Below are positions 8,741 to 18,114 of a DNA stretch of 50,013 nucleotides, piece after piece (the first letter of the stretch is position 1; each line of letters opens with the position of its first letter). The DNA is from a candidate division FCPU426 bacterium (GTDB lineage Bacteria > Oederibacteriota > JAAXVQ01 > JAUVAV01). Where the stretch lies: NCBI GenBank assembly GCA_030591525.1, contig JAUVAV010000023.1:1-50013 (forward strand), in the 5' to 3' direction. The notes under the pieces were generated by a model. That model saw nothing but the letters and a program-made list of their open reading frames with translations, searched no databases and was not told the DNA's origin. Position numbers and translations under genes: made by a program.

Positions 8741-9715
8741 TCATATATTCAGTTTTATCTCCCGGCCCAAGGGCGAGGGATGCTCCTCCATAAGCTGCCT
8801 GAGATGTTCATAATTGGAAAATCTCGCGAAGAAAGTATTTTTTATTCTTTTCTGCGCCAGTAGTTCCTTCATTTCCTGAATACCCTCATCCAGGGAAATG
8901 ACCGGATTAAAGCCTAATTCTTTCCGGGCTTTGTCACTGTTAACGCAGTAATTTCGTTTATCCGGAATATCCTGTTTATGGTTTTCAATGATTAAATCCG
9001 GAAAATATTTTTTGATGCGTTGAGCAATATCCACAATTTTATAATTTTTATAGTGCAGGTTAAAAATCCCGCGACGATCAGAGTCTAACGCCAAGACAAC
9101 CGCCGGAGCGATGTCCCTGACATGCAGCAGGGGACGGTATTGCTCCCCGCCGAACACGGTAATCCGGCCATGAAAAATGGCCCACATTACCAGGGTATTC
9201 ACCACCAGGTCAAAGCGCACGCGTGAAAATTCATCGCCGAGCCCGAACAGCGTGCCCAGGCGGTAACATAAAGTATTTGTGCCGGCCAGTATGTTTTCCG
9301 CCTCCAGTTTCGTGCGCGCATATAAAGACACCGGCCGCATTTCGGAGGTTTCATCCAGCACGTTGGTTCCGGCTCCGTAGACTGAGCAGGTCGAGATAAA
9401 TATTTTGCGTCCGGAAAAATTATCCTTTAGATATTTTACGGAGTCACGATTTATTTCATACGTGAGCGATTCCCGCAGCGCGCAAGCCGGATCGCCTACA
9501 ATAGCGGCCAGCCAGACCACGGCATCGGCCCATTCCAGATATTTTTTTAACTTGTCATGATCGCGGATATCTCCCAGAACAAAAGGCACCTTTTTCCGGT
9601 ACTGATCTTCGTATAAAAGAATATCGTAGACCATAAAATCATGCCCGGTCTGCCTGAAATAATCCGTAATGGCGCCGCCTAAATACCCGGCACCTCCGAC
9701 CACTAGAATCTTCAT
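8741..9715 (-). CDS. NAD-dependent nucleotide-sugar epimerase/dehydratase (extended SDR)
   Basis: The 324-residue extended SDR resembles GalE-type enzymes. It has GGAGYLGG at the N-terminus for NAD, ISTCSVYG (about 107-114) and catalytic YARTK (about 131-135), followed by a C-terminal domain with RPLLHVRDIA. It lacks features that separate epimerase from dehydratase with confidence. AGAGGGA is three bases before the ATG, and the gene sits 18 bases upstream of the GT2 pair, consistent with one operon supplying and using a sugar donor. Confidence 0.87.
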   Translation of the reverse strand: MKILVVGGAGYLGGAITDYFRQTGHDFMVYDILLYEDQYRKKVPFVLGDIRDHDKLKKYLEWADAVVWLAAIVGDPACALRESLTYEINRDSVKYLKDNFSGRKIFISTCSVYGAGTNVLDETSEMRPVSLYARTKLEAENILAGTNTLCYRLGTLFGLGDEFSRVRFDLVVNTLVMWAIFHGRITVFGGEQYRPLLHVRDIAPAVVLALDSDRRGIFNLHYKNYKIVDIAQRIKKYFPDLIIENHKQDIPDKRNYCVNSDKARKELGFNPVISLDEGIQEMKELLAQKRIKNTFFARFSNYEHLRQLMEEHPSPLGREIKLNI

Positions 9716-9723
9716 GAATCCCT

Positions 9724-10857
9724 CTACTTCAAGCCTTCTTTATTAAAGCGTTTCTCTATCCTTAAATGACGGATCGCGCCGGCTCCGGCAAGAAATACCA
9801 AACCGTCAGCATCAACAGTTATAATGCCACTATTGGAAAGGGGCGTTTGCAGGATCAATTTGCCATTGGTGGAGTAAATATATAATTGTTTATTGGCAAA
9901 TGAGGCTAAATAGATTTTATCGTTTTTCGCTTCAATATCCAATAAACCGAAAGGATTGAATTTAGGAGTGATTTTATTGATAACTCTGCCTTCCGAAGAA
10001 AAAACCACCACCCGCTTATTCCCTCGGTCAACAACATAAAGATTTCCCGCCTCATCGGTCGCCATTTTGTCAGGTTGGCCTAACATATTCTTACCAAAAC
10101 GCCTTACTTCTTTTCCCTCCGGATTGAACTGGACTATTTCAGAAGTTTTATGATCCGCAATATATACTATTCCCGATTGATCTACCGCGATTCTATCCGA
10201 GGGAATGGTTTTCCATGAGTTTTTGACTTTGCCATCCGGCGAAAATATTGTTACTTCCGCGTGTTTTTTATCTATAACATATATATTCCCTTCACCATCC
10301 ATACCGGCATCAATCGGCGAAAACTGTTTATCTACCGGGCTACCTCCAGGAGGAACTTGGTATGGTCCTTGCTTATCCACATCCATCAAATGAGTGTAAT
10401 TTTGGATATCCCAATAACAGAGTTTTCCAAACATGCTTTCCACCAGGCATAAACGTTTGCGCTCATTGTCTATCAGAATCCTGCCAGCTCCCCAGAACTT
10501 CCCTAATTTACCCGGAGGCGCTCCTTGCTCACTAAAAGCCTGAAGCACTATGGTTTCAGCCTGAACCGCTACTTTTTTCTTCGTAATTAAAAATATTTCA
10601 GCCCCCACCAGAATAATAATCCCGGCAATAATAACTTGGACCCAAAATCTTTTTTGCTTAAATATAACCGGCTTGGAAACAGACGCGGTTATTTCCGGAC
10701 CAGGTTGTGACTGAACAGATTCCTCCATTGGCATTTCCATCGGCTTTTTTACTGTTTTTTCGCTCACATCTTTATCCGCAACAGGTTCTCTTTTTGTTCC
10801 TGTCACCGGGCTTGTCGAAGTCCCTGCAACAGTAGCTTTTTTCCTGCTCTTTTTCAT
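9724..10857 (-). CDS. Membrane-tethered beta-propeller (NHL-like) protein
   Basis: The 377-residue protein has a basic N-terminal tail (1-70, Lys/Thr/Pro-rich), one membrane segment (about 71-92) and an extracytoplasmic six-bladed propeller (about 100-375). Blade signatures include GEGNIYVIDKKHAEV, SGIVYIADHKTSEIVQF and AGNLYVVDRGNKRVVVF. It is a clear paralogue of the protein at 19119, sharing the unusual membrane segment (IIAGII-LV--E-F), a KFW-GRI-D strand and WDI near residue 130. It is encoded directly after the GT-C enzyme at 10899 with a 41-base gap. GGGAGG lies upstream of the ATG. I infer a periplasmic scaffold or sensor for that enzyme; no catalytic function is visible. Confidence 0.85.
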   Translation of the reverse strand: MKKSRKKATVAGTSTSPVTGTKREPVADKDVSEKTVKKPMEMPMEESVQSQPGPEITASVSKPVIFKQKRFWVQVIIAGIIILVGAEIFLITKKKVAVQAETIVLQAFSEQGAPPGKLGKFWGAGRILIDNERKRLCLVESMFGKLCYWDIQNYTHLMDVDKQGPYQVPPGGSPVDKQFSPIDAGMDGEGNIYVIDKKHAEVTIFSPDGKVKNSWKTIPSDRIAVDQSGIVYIADHKTSEIVQFNPEGKEVRRFGKNMLGQPDKMATDEAGNLYVVDRGNKRVVVFSSEGRVINKITPKFNPFGLLDIEAKNDKIYLASFANKQLYIYSTNGKLILQTPLSNSGIITVDADGLVFLAGAGAIRHLRIEKRFNKEGLK

Positions 10858-10898
10858 GTTTTTTCCTCCCCGCGAGAAATTTTATTATTTAAACTTTT

Positions 10899-12764
10899 TT
10901 AAAAATGATCTACTGTGAGCATCTCAATAATTACGGAATTAATATAGGAAAGGGCTAATATCCAGAGAAATACCGGCCGCCATCCCCCCCCCATTTCTTG
11001 CACCGTATTTGCCCTGGTTGGATTTAGCATGTAACGCAGAGGCCTCTTATCTTTCCATAACGCCAAGGCAGCCGTGGCAACAACCAGAATATTAAATATC
11101 ATATATGCTCTTTCTGTTTCCTGCCGGGCAACTGCTAATACAAAAGGCACAAGCATGGTAATAATGCCTGCCCAGGGTAGGGCATCATTCCGCCAATCGC
11201 CTTTTAAAATTTCCAGCCAACGGACAATAAAAAGCGCCGTAACTCCCACGCCCACAAAGATAAAATAATTAACCCAAGCCAGCCATGAACCCACAAACCA
11301 CGGATGCAGTGGGATACTGCCCTTATAGGCCGCATTCACGACATAACTCTGCATAGCTAAATAATCAAAATTCCAGTGAGTAGTCATCTCGATTATAAGG
11401 AAAGGCAGAGCAATCCCTGATAAAAAAAAGAAGGTTTTGAAAATTGCCGCTTTTCCCCAAGCCAAATATCCTTGTTCCGGTTTACCCATTCTTCGCAGTC
11501 CGATTACCGCTATTATGAATAAAACCGGAAGAATAATCGGCATACTATAATGAGTTAAAGCGAATCCAGCCGCCGCCAATCCCCCCAGGAACATAAACCC
11601 ATGCCCTTCTTTCCGCGAACCTATTGCCACTAAGGCAACCGCCCAGGCGAAAAAGCAGGTTATCAAACCATCCAGGGCGATATGATTTATGATCAAAGTG
11701 TTTGGCAAAACAGCATATAAACCTGCCATATAATAACCAAATTCGCGATTATATAATTCTCTTCCTATCAGGAACATCGGGACTATAGTGGTCCAGGCGG
11801 CGGCCCCTAAAATTAAGGCTATTAAAATACGGCTGTCTCCTGTTATTTGGATTAAGATCCAATTCCATATGATATAAAGCGGCGGATGGCTCATGGGAAA
11901 GGAGTAAAAACGGTATATTTCCTTAGTGGCAAAAGTCTCCAACATCTGCCAAACTTCTTTGAAAGTTGCGTATTCTTTGGCCACCGTGTAAAAATGATAA
12001 TATACTGATTTGACCTGCAGTGATAAACCCGGTAACCCATGCGAAGAAAGGTATACGATTGTGAGCCCGCCTATATTACCTAAAATATAAATAATTAACA
12101 GACTCTTCCAAACACCCAGTCGGTCTTGCTTATATAGTATTGTCCGGTAGGAAGCCAGCAACGCCATGAGATATAAACCCGGCAGCCATAATCTTCCCCA
12201 GGTTTTAAATATAACCGAAGATATATCGCCCAGTATGCCATGTTTACGCAGCACAAAGAAAAAATTGATCACATTGCTATAATCATAGGGGGCTAAATAC
12301 TTCTTCGCCAAAATTATAACCAGAATCATTATTGTCAAAACCACCAGCATCCAAAAACCCATTCCCAGCAAACGTTGCCTGGAAGAAATCTCATCAACCA
12401 GGCGTTCCCGATTATGGGCAATTAACGGGGAATGAACAGCGAAGACTAGTAGCATCCCGGCTAAAACAGGAAGGTATTTAATATAAGCCTGGCTCAAACA
12501 CCAATTAGCAGATGTCCAATTAAGTACCCAATTATAGATTATTAAAGCTGCCGCCATAACCAGGGCTTTAAATAATGGCACTGCTCTTTTGGGGCGTCCT
12601 TTAAGGAAATAAAACACAATCAAAGCGGTAAACGTGCTATAAATTCCGAGAATTAATTCGCTCACCCTTAAAATATACCATTGTCCCAGCAAAAAGAAAC
12701 CGGCTACCAACCCTATGCAAATAAGCCAACCGGTTTTATCCAGATATTTTTTAATCGGATACAC
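10899..12764 (-). CDS. GT-C family integral membrane glycosyltransferase (PMT/ArnT-like)
   Basis: The polytopic protein of about 621 residues has some 12-14 membrane helices and fits the GT39/GT83-like superfamily that uses polyprenyl-phosphate sugars on the outer face. Supporting stretches are a loop with FPMSHPPLYII, then GRELYNREFGYYMAGLYAVLP and later LTHYSMPIILPVLF. The classical DE pair in the first loop is not obvious, so assignment to a named family is uncertain. I chose the GTG at 12764 because GGAGG lies ten bases upstream; the longer TTG start at 12788 would place that site inside the coding region. It is followed by the tethered propeller gene at 9724. Confidence 0.75.
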   Translation of the reverse strand: MYPIKKYLDKTGWLICIGLVAGFFLLGQWYILRVSELILGIYSTFTALIVFYFLKGRPKRAVPLFKALVMAAALIIYNWVLNWTSANWCLSQAYIKYLPVLAGMLLVFAVHSPLIAHNRERLVDEISSRQRLLGMGFWMLVVLTIMILVIILAKKYLAPYDYSNVINFFFVLRKHGILGDISSVIFKTWGRLWLPGLYLMALLASYRTILYKQDRLGVWKSLLIIYILGNIGGLTIVYLSSHGLPGLSLQVKSVYYHFYTVAKEYATFKEVWQMLETFATKEIYRFYSFPMSHPPLYIIWNWILIQITGDSRILIALILGAAAWTTIVPMFLIGRELYNREFGYYMAGLYAVLPNTLIINHIALDGLITCFFAWAVALVAIGSRKEGHGFMFLGGLAAAGFALTHYSMPIILPVLFIIAVIGLRRMGKPEQGYLAWGKAAIFKTFFFLSGIALPFLIIEMTTHWNFDYLAMQSYVVNAAYKGSIPLHPWFVGSWLAWVNYFIFVGVGVTALFIVRWLEILKGDWRNDALPWAGIITMLVPFVLAVARQETERAYMIFNILVVATAALALWKDKRPLRYMLNPTRANTVQEMGGGWRPVFLWILALSYINSVIIEMLTVDHF

Positions 12765-13019
12765 TATGCTATTGCCTCCATAAATCAAAAATGCTTATTC
12801 GCAAATAAATTCTCTCCGCAGCAAGCTGCGGGGTGTCTAACTGGAAAAAACTCTTACTTCTGTCAGCAAAAACAGTCCTAAACCTAAATTTGTTCAGAAT
12901 ATTAGCATATTTTCATTAACAAAAACAAACTATTTTCGTCATTTACAAACGTATTATTATTGCTGTCCACTTAACTTTGCCAGAATACTTCCTTTAAGAA
13001 AAACCCGTATTTCCCCGGG
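12765..13019. other. Gene-free AT-rich stretch between two minus-strand operons
   Basis: No gene is supported. The stretch holds a small GC hairpin (CCGCAGC-AA-GCTGCGG near 12813-12828) and, at its right end, the terminator of the VTC gene. A promoter for the gene at 10899 is expected here, but none stands out. Confidence 0.5.
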
Positions 13020-13021
13020 TT
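12991..13021 (-). terminator. Rho-independent terminator after the VTC-domain gene
   Basis: Reading on the minus strand, AACCCG pairs with CGGGTT across an 8-base loop and is followed by TTTTTCTT. The stem overlaps the stop codon of the VTC gene at 13020, so the DUF4956-CotH-VTC operon would end here. Confidence 0.72.
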
Positions 13022-13673
13022 AAACATACCCCAAAGCCTGGACATATTTTGAACTACGCGTGGGACAAAAAGGGAAATCACGGAGCAATTCCAGCACGAA
13101 TTCGCTTTGCGCCGGTGAATATTTGACTTCAATAACCGCTGCAATACTGCTGGGCTGCAATTTCCGGGGCAAGTTTCGACAAAACTTTAATTGGGCATGC
13201 TTGAGCTGGGTATCCACTGTAACCCTGACTCCCTCCCGGGTTTGATAATATTCACGCCAATAAGAATTGAAAATATTCGGCCAGGCATAACAGTGCAGAT
13301 GCATCCGAAAATGTGACTCTACCTGATTTCTCAAACAATGGGCGAGTTTCCCCAGGGGAACCAGGGATATATCCGCCGCTTTGACCTGCCGGCTTTGTTT
13401 AAATCCTAAAGAACTCCGCTTATGTTTCAATTCCAAAGTATAATATGGCGGTGTTCCCTCTCCGTACCATCGCAAACGGCTTTTTACCCGCTTCCAGGTG
13501 CCTTCTCGATTATCTAAAAAACTATCCTGATTGATAGAATCAAAATAAATATTGTTGATTCGCCGGGCAGGATAAGCTTTTTTTAATATACTCTGCCGTT
13601 GCCAGCCACGGTATTTACCCAGAGCATGCCGGTTTAAAGTAAATTTCTTTTCAAATCGATAATGCTGTTCCAT
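13020..13673 (-). CDS. VTC-domain (polyphosphate-polymerase-like) protein
   Basis: The 217-residue cytoplasmic protein has the tunnel-fold VTC domain known from eukaryotic vacuolar polyphosphate polymerase. Basic and acidic tunnel residues are visible in YRFEKKF (about 5-11), INNIYFDS (about 39-46), RLRWYG (about 66-71), LELKHKR (about 80-86), VIEVKYS (about 180-186) and SKYVQALGY at the end. In bacteria this domain is commonly encoded with CotH and DUF4956 proteins, as here, where it is the last of three genes. The bacterial product is not established; polyphosphate synthesis or phosphate-linked modification is inference. Confidence 0.9.
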   Translation of the reverse strand: MEQHYRFEKKFTLNRHALGKYRGWQRQSILKKAYPARRINNIYFDSINQDSFLDNREGTWKRVKSRLRWYGEGTPPYYTLELKHKRSSLGFKQSRQVKAADISLVPLGKLAHCLRNQVESHFRMHLHCYAWPNIFNSYWREYYQTREGVRVTVDTQLKHAQLKFCRNLPRKLQPSSIAAVIEVKYSPAQSEFVLELLRDFPFCPTRSSKYVQALGYV

Positions 13674-13690
13674 AATAAATGCTTCATTCC

Positions 13691-16261
13691 TTATCTGGCG
13701 GGATAGATTTGCTGTAAATCTATGCTTTGAGTTTTTTGTTCCCGGCCGTCAATAACCACCTTGTTTTTTGGGCCCGCCATAACAATTTTGCGGCTATTCT
13801 CAACTGCTGTATGCTTAATCTCCAAATATGCCCCGGCATAAACGCTTTTTTTAATATACGCCATAAAGGCGGCCACATGTATATTTGACACCTTGCTGTT
13901 TAATAACCTTGCCTTTGAACCATCCTTTGATGCTATGGCAATATTAGCATCCTGAATTGTCAGTCGTTCGCCTTTAAAAGCAGAAGCTTCCCCTACAGAA
14001 ATTGCTTTATCCCCTATAGTTTTAAAATAACACCCTGAGGCTGTCAAAGAGGTTCTACTGATATCGAGTCCATCTCCCGAAATATTTTCAAAGCGGCAAT
14101 TTTCCGCTATGCCCCGGCCATAATCAATATCCACAGCATCCGAACTAGTCTGGCTAAAGCTGGTTGATTTTAATGTCACGTGACTATGTATAATATTTAA
14201 AAAATCCTCGGTTTTATTATATTGAAACGACGAGTCAAAAATTTCAACCGGGCTTTTATAAAACGTTACAGCGCCGGTAAGTTCCCAATCATCATCCGGC
14301 GGCGATCCCGTTCTGCTAACATGAAGATGTTTAAGCTGGGATAAAGCCCGGGCTTTTAAAACCACTAGCCCGGCCCATGTCTCTAAAGATGTTAGTTCAA
14401 TCGCAGCGTCCGGTGTTCCTTTCGCAATCACAGGGCCTCGAACCACACATCGGCAGCCGGCTCCGAAATAAAGTCTGGCTCCTGGCTGAATAATTAAGGT
14501 AAAACCTTTCGGAACAATTAGAGTTTGCTTAATTTCCCACCTGCCGGCGGGAATAACCGCCTCTTTATTATTGATTTGCATAAAAGGAAATTGCTGGGAA
14601 AATGTTTTTAAATCAGGCGGCTGGTATTTCGCATGCTTAAACGCCGGGAAGTAACGTTGGGCCGTTATTTCACGGTTGGCATTGTATTTATTATAAGTAG
14701 CAATAATGTGGTAAGCATCTTTCAGGGAAGAAATTTTAGGGACCTTGACCCGGACACGTTTGTCTGGGTCAAGGTTCGGTGGTATTTTTGACCGAAACAA
14801 AGGCACGGATAATCTTTTTTTTATCTTCCTGCTCTGCAAGTAAATATTATTAATCACTATATCCCGTCCCATGGGATTAAAGAACTCTAAATAAGCCTGG
14901 TCTTTATCTTCTATATAAAACACTTGTAAAAAAGTGTCTATATAACCTTTTTTCTGCAATGGTTTCTGTTTTTTTTTCCAATCTCTGCGAAAGGCATTAA
15001 TTCCTATATAATTTCGAGTAAATTTATGCTCCGCTATAGTTTGAAAACGGCGCGGCAGAACCTGCCAGGGATATGGTGGTCCTAGCGGCTCCCTATTTTG
15101 CAGATGAGCGCGTATCTGCGCTTCCCACCGTCTAAGCTTTTTAACAAATTCACCACTCGCAACCAGCGGCTGCATAGCTTGCACCTTTTGCTTATACTCC
15201 GCAATAAACTCCTGGGTTAATTCGGCATTATAGAATTTACAAAAATTCAGTTTTACATAAGAAGTTTCTTTATCTTCCGCCTCATTATCAAAGGAGATTG
15301 GCTCAAACAATCTGGTGACAGGATTATAATAAGCCCGGTAATTAATCCACATAAAATGATGGTCAACGTTCCAGAGGTGGGTATTGATAAAAAAAGCGGC
15401 CAAAAGCTCTGAATCAAAAACCTGGTCCGTGGGAATGTCTCCATTTATATAGCCACGCATAAGTCCTAAGGCTTCTCTATAAAATTCCTTTAAAACCGGT
15501 TTTTTTAATATCCGCTGTTCCTGGAAAACCCGCAAGGGTATTTCCGGCATTTCCATATAACTTTTCAGAGGAATAACCTCGACTTGGCCATCCTTTTGTT
15601 TATTCAAGGTTCGATTGACGAAGCGTTGATTCCAATCATAATCTTCATCAAAAGCCAGGATAACGCTATCCCGCCGGCCCTGCGCTTCAAGAAATTCCTT
15701 GGTGAAATGTTGCTCCAGCGCCATAATCCCTTTATCTTTGCCATTAAGCAGAAAATGCACGAAAAAATACCGGGGAGCTAAAACCCCGGATTCGCGTAGA
15801 TTTCGCAATACTATAGCTTCCAGATATCCTTTGCGCGTCTGAATTATTTGGACGGAAAATTTACTCATCCCTAAAACGGTTTGCGGTTTTTTAACCTTGA
15901 ATCTAAAGGACCGGCATTTTCCTTTTAAATGATCCATCCAGTCTCCTTTTAGTCTCACTTTGACCGGTACCATTTTTTGCCGGTTTACATATAATCGCCC
16001 CGGAACCCAGTCATCGGGCCGAGAGATTAAGATCCCGACCTTGGCGGCCTGTGCCGCCTTAGCCTCTAATTTTTCCATATATTGGGGAGCTATTTTTAAA
16101 TGCAACTGATGGGTTATAGAAAAATCGTCCGGCAGGGCGGGCAATTCCAGCTTTTCAGCGGCTAGGGCAAGCAGCTTAAGATTAATGGCTAAACAAACTA
16201 ATAATATCTGAAAGATTATTTTCCCGCCATAAGAACAACTACTCAGGGACAACCATTTCAT
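13691..16261 (-). CDS. Secreted CotH kinase-like protein with C-terminal beta-helix
   Basis: The 856-residue protein has an N-terminal signal peptide (about 1-35). A CotH kinase-like domain follows (about 50-400), seen in VRLKGDWMDHLKGKCRSFRFK, APRYFFVHFLLNGKDKGIMALEQHF and the acidic FEPISFDNEAED. Around 430-520 a segment (AYLEFFNPMGRDIVINNIYL) resembles a lamin-tail-type beta-sandwich. Residues about 570-820 carry short parallel-beta repeats of the right-handed helix type. CotH is known as a spore-coat protein kinase, and secreted homologues occur widely. Its start overlaps the DUF4956 stop by four bases and the VTC gene follows 17 bases later. The helix suggests carbohydrate or surface binding; that is inference. 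Confidence 0.88.
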   Translation of the reverse strand: MKWLSLSSCSYGGKIIFQILLVCLAINLKLLALAAEKLELPALPDDFSITHQLHLKIAPQYMEKLEAKAAQAAKVGILISRPDDWVPGRLYVNRQKMVPVKVRLKGDWMDHLKGKCRSFRFKVKKPQTVLGMSKFSVQIIQTRKGYLEAIVLRNLRESGVLAPRYFFVHFLLNGKDKGIMALEQHFTKEFLEAQGRRDSVILAFDEDYDWNQRFVNRTLNKQKDGQVEVIPLKSYMEMPEIPLRVFQEQRILKKPVLKEFYREALGLMRGYINGDIPTDQVFDSELLAAFFINTHLWNVDHHFMWINYRAYYNPVTRLFEPISFDNEAEDKETSYVKLNFCKFYNAELTQEFIAEYKQKVQAMQPLVASGEFVKKLRRWEAQIRAHLQNREPLGPPYPWQVLPRRFQTIAEHKFTRNYIGINAFRRDWKKKQKPLQKKGYIDTFLQVFYIEDKDQAYLEFFNPMGRDIVINNIYLQSRKIKKRLSVPLFRSKIPPNLDPDKRVRVKVPKISSLKDAYHIIATYNKYNANREITAQRYFPAFKHAKYQPPDLKTFSQQFPFMQINNKEAVIPAGRWEIKQTLIVPKGFTLIIQPGARLYFGAGCRCVVRGPVIAKGTPDAAIELTSLETWAGLVVLKARALSQLKHLHVSRTGSPPDDDWELTGAVTFYKSPVEIFDSSFQYNKTEDFLNIIHSHVTLKSTSFSQTSSDAVDIDYGRGIAENCRFENISGDGLDISRTSLTASGCYFKTIGDKAISVGEASAFKGERLTIQDANIAIASKDGSKARLLNSKVSNIHVAAFMAYIKKSVYAGAYLEIKHTAVENSRKIVMAGPKNKVVIDGREQKTQSIDLQQIYPAR

Positions 16262-16926
16262 ATAGCAGACGATTGGTTGAGAAAAGTGATTTTAACTTTC
16301 TTATGAATCAGCTTCAGCTCCTGCAGCAGTTCTTCCAGATGCAGCATGGATTTAGGTTCAATGTAATACGTTGAAGTAAAAGATTTATCATGATCCTGAT
16401 AATGCCGCAAATCAAAGGCTATGCCTCGGTGCTGGAAATATTTTTTATACGCTTTAAGATCCACCTCGCTGCCAAGAGGCCCCTCTATGTCTATATAAAC
16501 ACCCTTTAATACCCCGGATTTCCGGCGCCAAAATCCCAGGAATATAAGGACACTTAACATGAAGAAAAAGGCTATGGATGTCACCATCCATTGTCCCGCG
16601 CCCAAACCCAAACCCACCGCAATCGCGACAAATAAATAAATCAATTCTTCCGGATCTTTGATCGGGGTGCGAAAGCGGATAATCGAGAGCGCTCCTACCA
16701 GCCCTAAGGAGAGCGCCAAGGAAGATTTAATAACGGTAATGATCAGCACCATCGTGGGAATTAGCAGCGGAAAAATATACGTATATTGGGTTCTATCCCC
16801 TAAAATACGCGAGGTCTTTTGAATGGCAAGGTTAAATATAACAGCATATATCAGAGCCAAGCCTAGTTGTATGCCAAACTCACCCAGCGCAATCTGAGAA
16901 ATAACCTGGTTAGAAAAGAAATCCAT
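16258..16926 (-). CDS. DUF4956 membrane protein
   Basis: The 222-residue protein has four to five membrane helices in the first 140 residues and a soluble C-terminal domain of about 80 residues. The family signature is strong: SLALSLGLVGALSIIRFRT, then KDPEELIYLFVAIAVGLG. GAGGTGAGGA precedes the ATG. It is the first gene of the DUF4956-CotH-VTC operon, an association seen in many bacteria, with a 4-base stop/start overlap to CotH. The biochemical role is unknown; the soluble tail probably faces the cytoplasm, where the VTC protein would be. Confidence 0.9.
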   Translation of the reverse strand: MDFFSNQVISQIALGEFGIQLGLALIYAVIFNLAIQKTSRILGDRTQYTYIFPLLIPTMVLIITVIKSSLALSLGLVGALSIIRFRTPIKDPEELIYLFVAIAVGLGLGAGQWMVTSIAFFFMLSVLIFLGFWRRKSGVLKGVYIDIEGPLGSEVDLKAYKKYFQHRGIAFDLRHYQDHDKSFTSTYYIEPKSMLHLEELLQELKLIHKKVKITFLNQSSAI

Positions 16927-17043
16927 GTCCTCACCTCGATTTCATTACTTCTCTTAAAAAGAAATAAATATATAGTATTTTTTCCCAGAAATCAATGGCT
17001 TTATTATTTTAGCTTTAGCCGGAATCCAGTTTAAAAACTTTGC

Positions 17044-17838
17044 TTATCCTTGCTTGACCAACTCGAACAAGCCACATCCAAAATAGCACGAGAAGTTATT
17101 TTCCTCATCTGCTTCATTCCGGTTATCAGGAACTATCAGATTTCCTTGATCATTAACATAAGCAAAAGAATCTAATTTATATTTTGCCTCAAATAGTTCA
17201 AATAAATATTTAATGGAAAACACACGGTGGGCATCAAATTCTATCCGGGGCTTTCCTATGGGAACGGAAAAATAAAACTTCCCTCCGGGTTTTAGTATGC
17301 TATATATATTCTCCCAGCCTTTAAGATAACCATCGCAATCAAGTTTGTCGCCATATCTTCCCAGCCCCAAATGTTCCAGCACGCTTAAACAGGAGATAGA
17401 ATCACAATAATTTGCTTTATTTAAATCACCCTCCGTAATATCCATTTTATGAAAAATCATGTTTTTTATCACCTGCTCCAGGGGACGAATATCAAATACT
17501 TCGATTTCCCGAAAGGCCGCTACCTGGGCCACAAAACCGTCAATCCGCGAACCGATATCAACATGTTTTTTAGGTTGATTAGCAAATATTTTTTGAGCCG
17601 CCCACAGATCTTGATGAAAATAATGTCCTTGGGCTGTTCCACTTTTGTCAAAGCGATCGCCCAAGCAAGGAAACGGTTTGCCTAGTTGGAATTTTTGCGG
17701 CCGGGATATATGTTTTAATAAAAAGCGAATAGCATTAAAAATATAAACTGATATGCCCCTGAAAAACCGGCTTAATTGAATAAAATCCAACCCCAACTGG
17801 CTTGTCAGATGATATAACCATTTAAATATTTGATACAT
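17044..17838 (-). CDS. DUF268 methyltransferase-like protein
   Basis: The 264-residue protein matches the DUF268 pattern: HVDIGSRIDGFVAQV (about 92-106), VFDIRPL, YCDSISCLSVLEHLGLGRYGD (about 143-163), LKPGGKFYFSVPIG and FDAHRVFS. The fold looks like a class I methyltransferase, but no experimentally defined function is known to me. I chose the ATG at 17838 because GGAG is six bases upstream; a TTG at 17907 has no site. The gene is AT-rich compared with neighbours at 20 kb and beyond, and is followed at lower coordinates by a short gap before the DUF4956 gene. Confidence 0.82.
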   Translation of the reverse strand: MYQIFKWLYHLTSQLGLDFIQLSRFFRGISVYIFNAIRFLLKHISRPQKFQLGKPFPCLGDRFDKSGTAQGHYFHQDLWAAQKIFANQPKKHVDIGSRIDGFVAQVAAFREIEVFDIRPLEQVIKNMIFHKMDITEGDLNKANYCDSISCLSVLEHLGLGRYGDKLDCDGYLKGWENIYSILKPGGKFYFSVPIGKPRIEFDAHRVFSIKYLFELFEAKYKLDSFAYVNDQGNLIVPDNRNEADEENNFSCYFGCGLFELVKQG

Positions 17839-17930
17839 TTTTTCTCCAAACAATTTTGTGCCGGCTTTTAATATTGCATTAAATAAAACTTTATTCGACT
17901 TTGGCAAATTTAAGTTTTGCTTGCTTATTC

Positions 17931-18014
17931 GTCATTCCGGCGAAAGCCGGAATCCAGAAAAGCATTGTAATATAAGCAGTATGCGTCCTGGATTCCGGCT
18001 TTCGCCGGAATGAC
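17931..18014. repeat. Palindromic repeat family B, intact inverted copy
   Basis: Two perfect 27-bp arms (17931-17957 and 17988-18014) face each other across a 30-base spacer. The same unit appears degenerate at 3696 and as a single arm inside the FG-GAP gene at 48911-48937. It lies in the gap downstream of the GT2 gene at 18115 and could fold into a strong hairpin in its transcript. Confidence 0.92.
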
Positions 18015-18114
18015 ACCCTTAAAAAGCTATTATGACACAGCCTCTTTCGCCGGTATGATGGCAAAAACAAACGAAAAAGCAAATTTGTCAAAGTTGAAAC
18101 TTTATTTATTAAGC

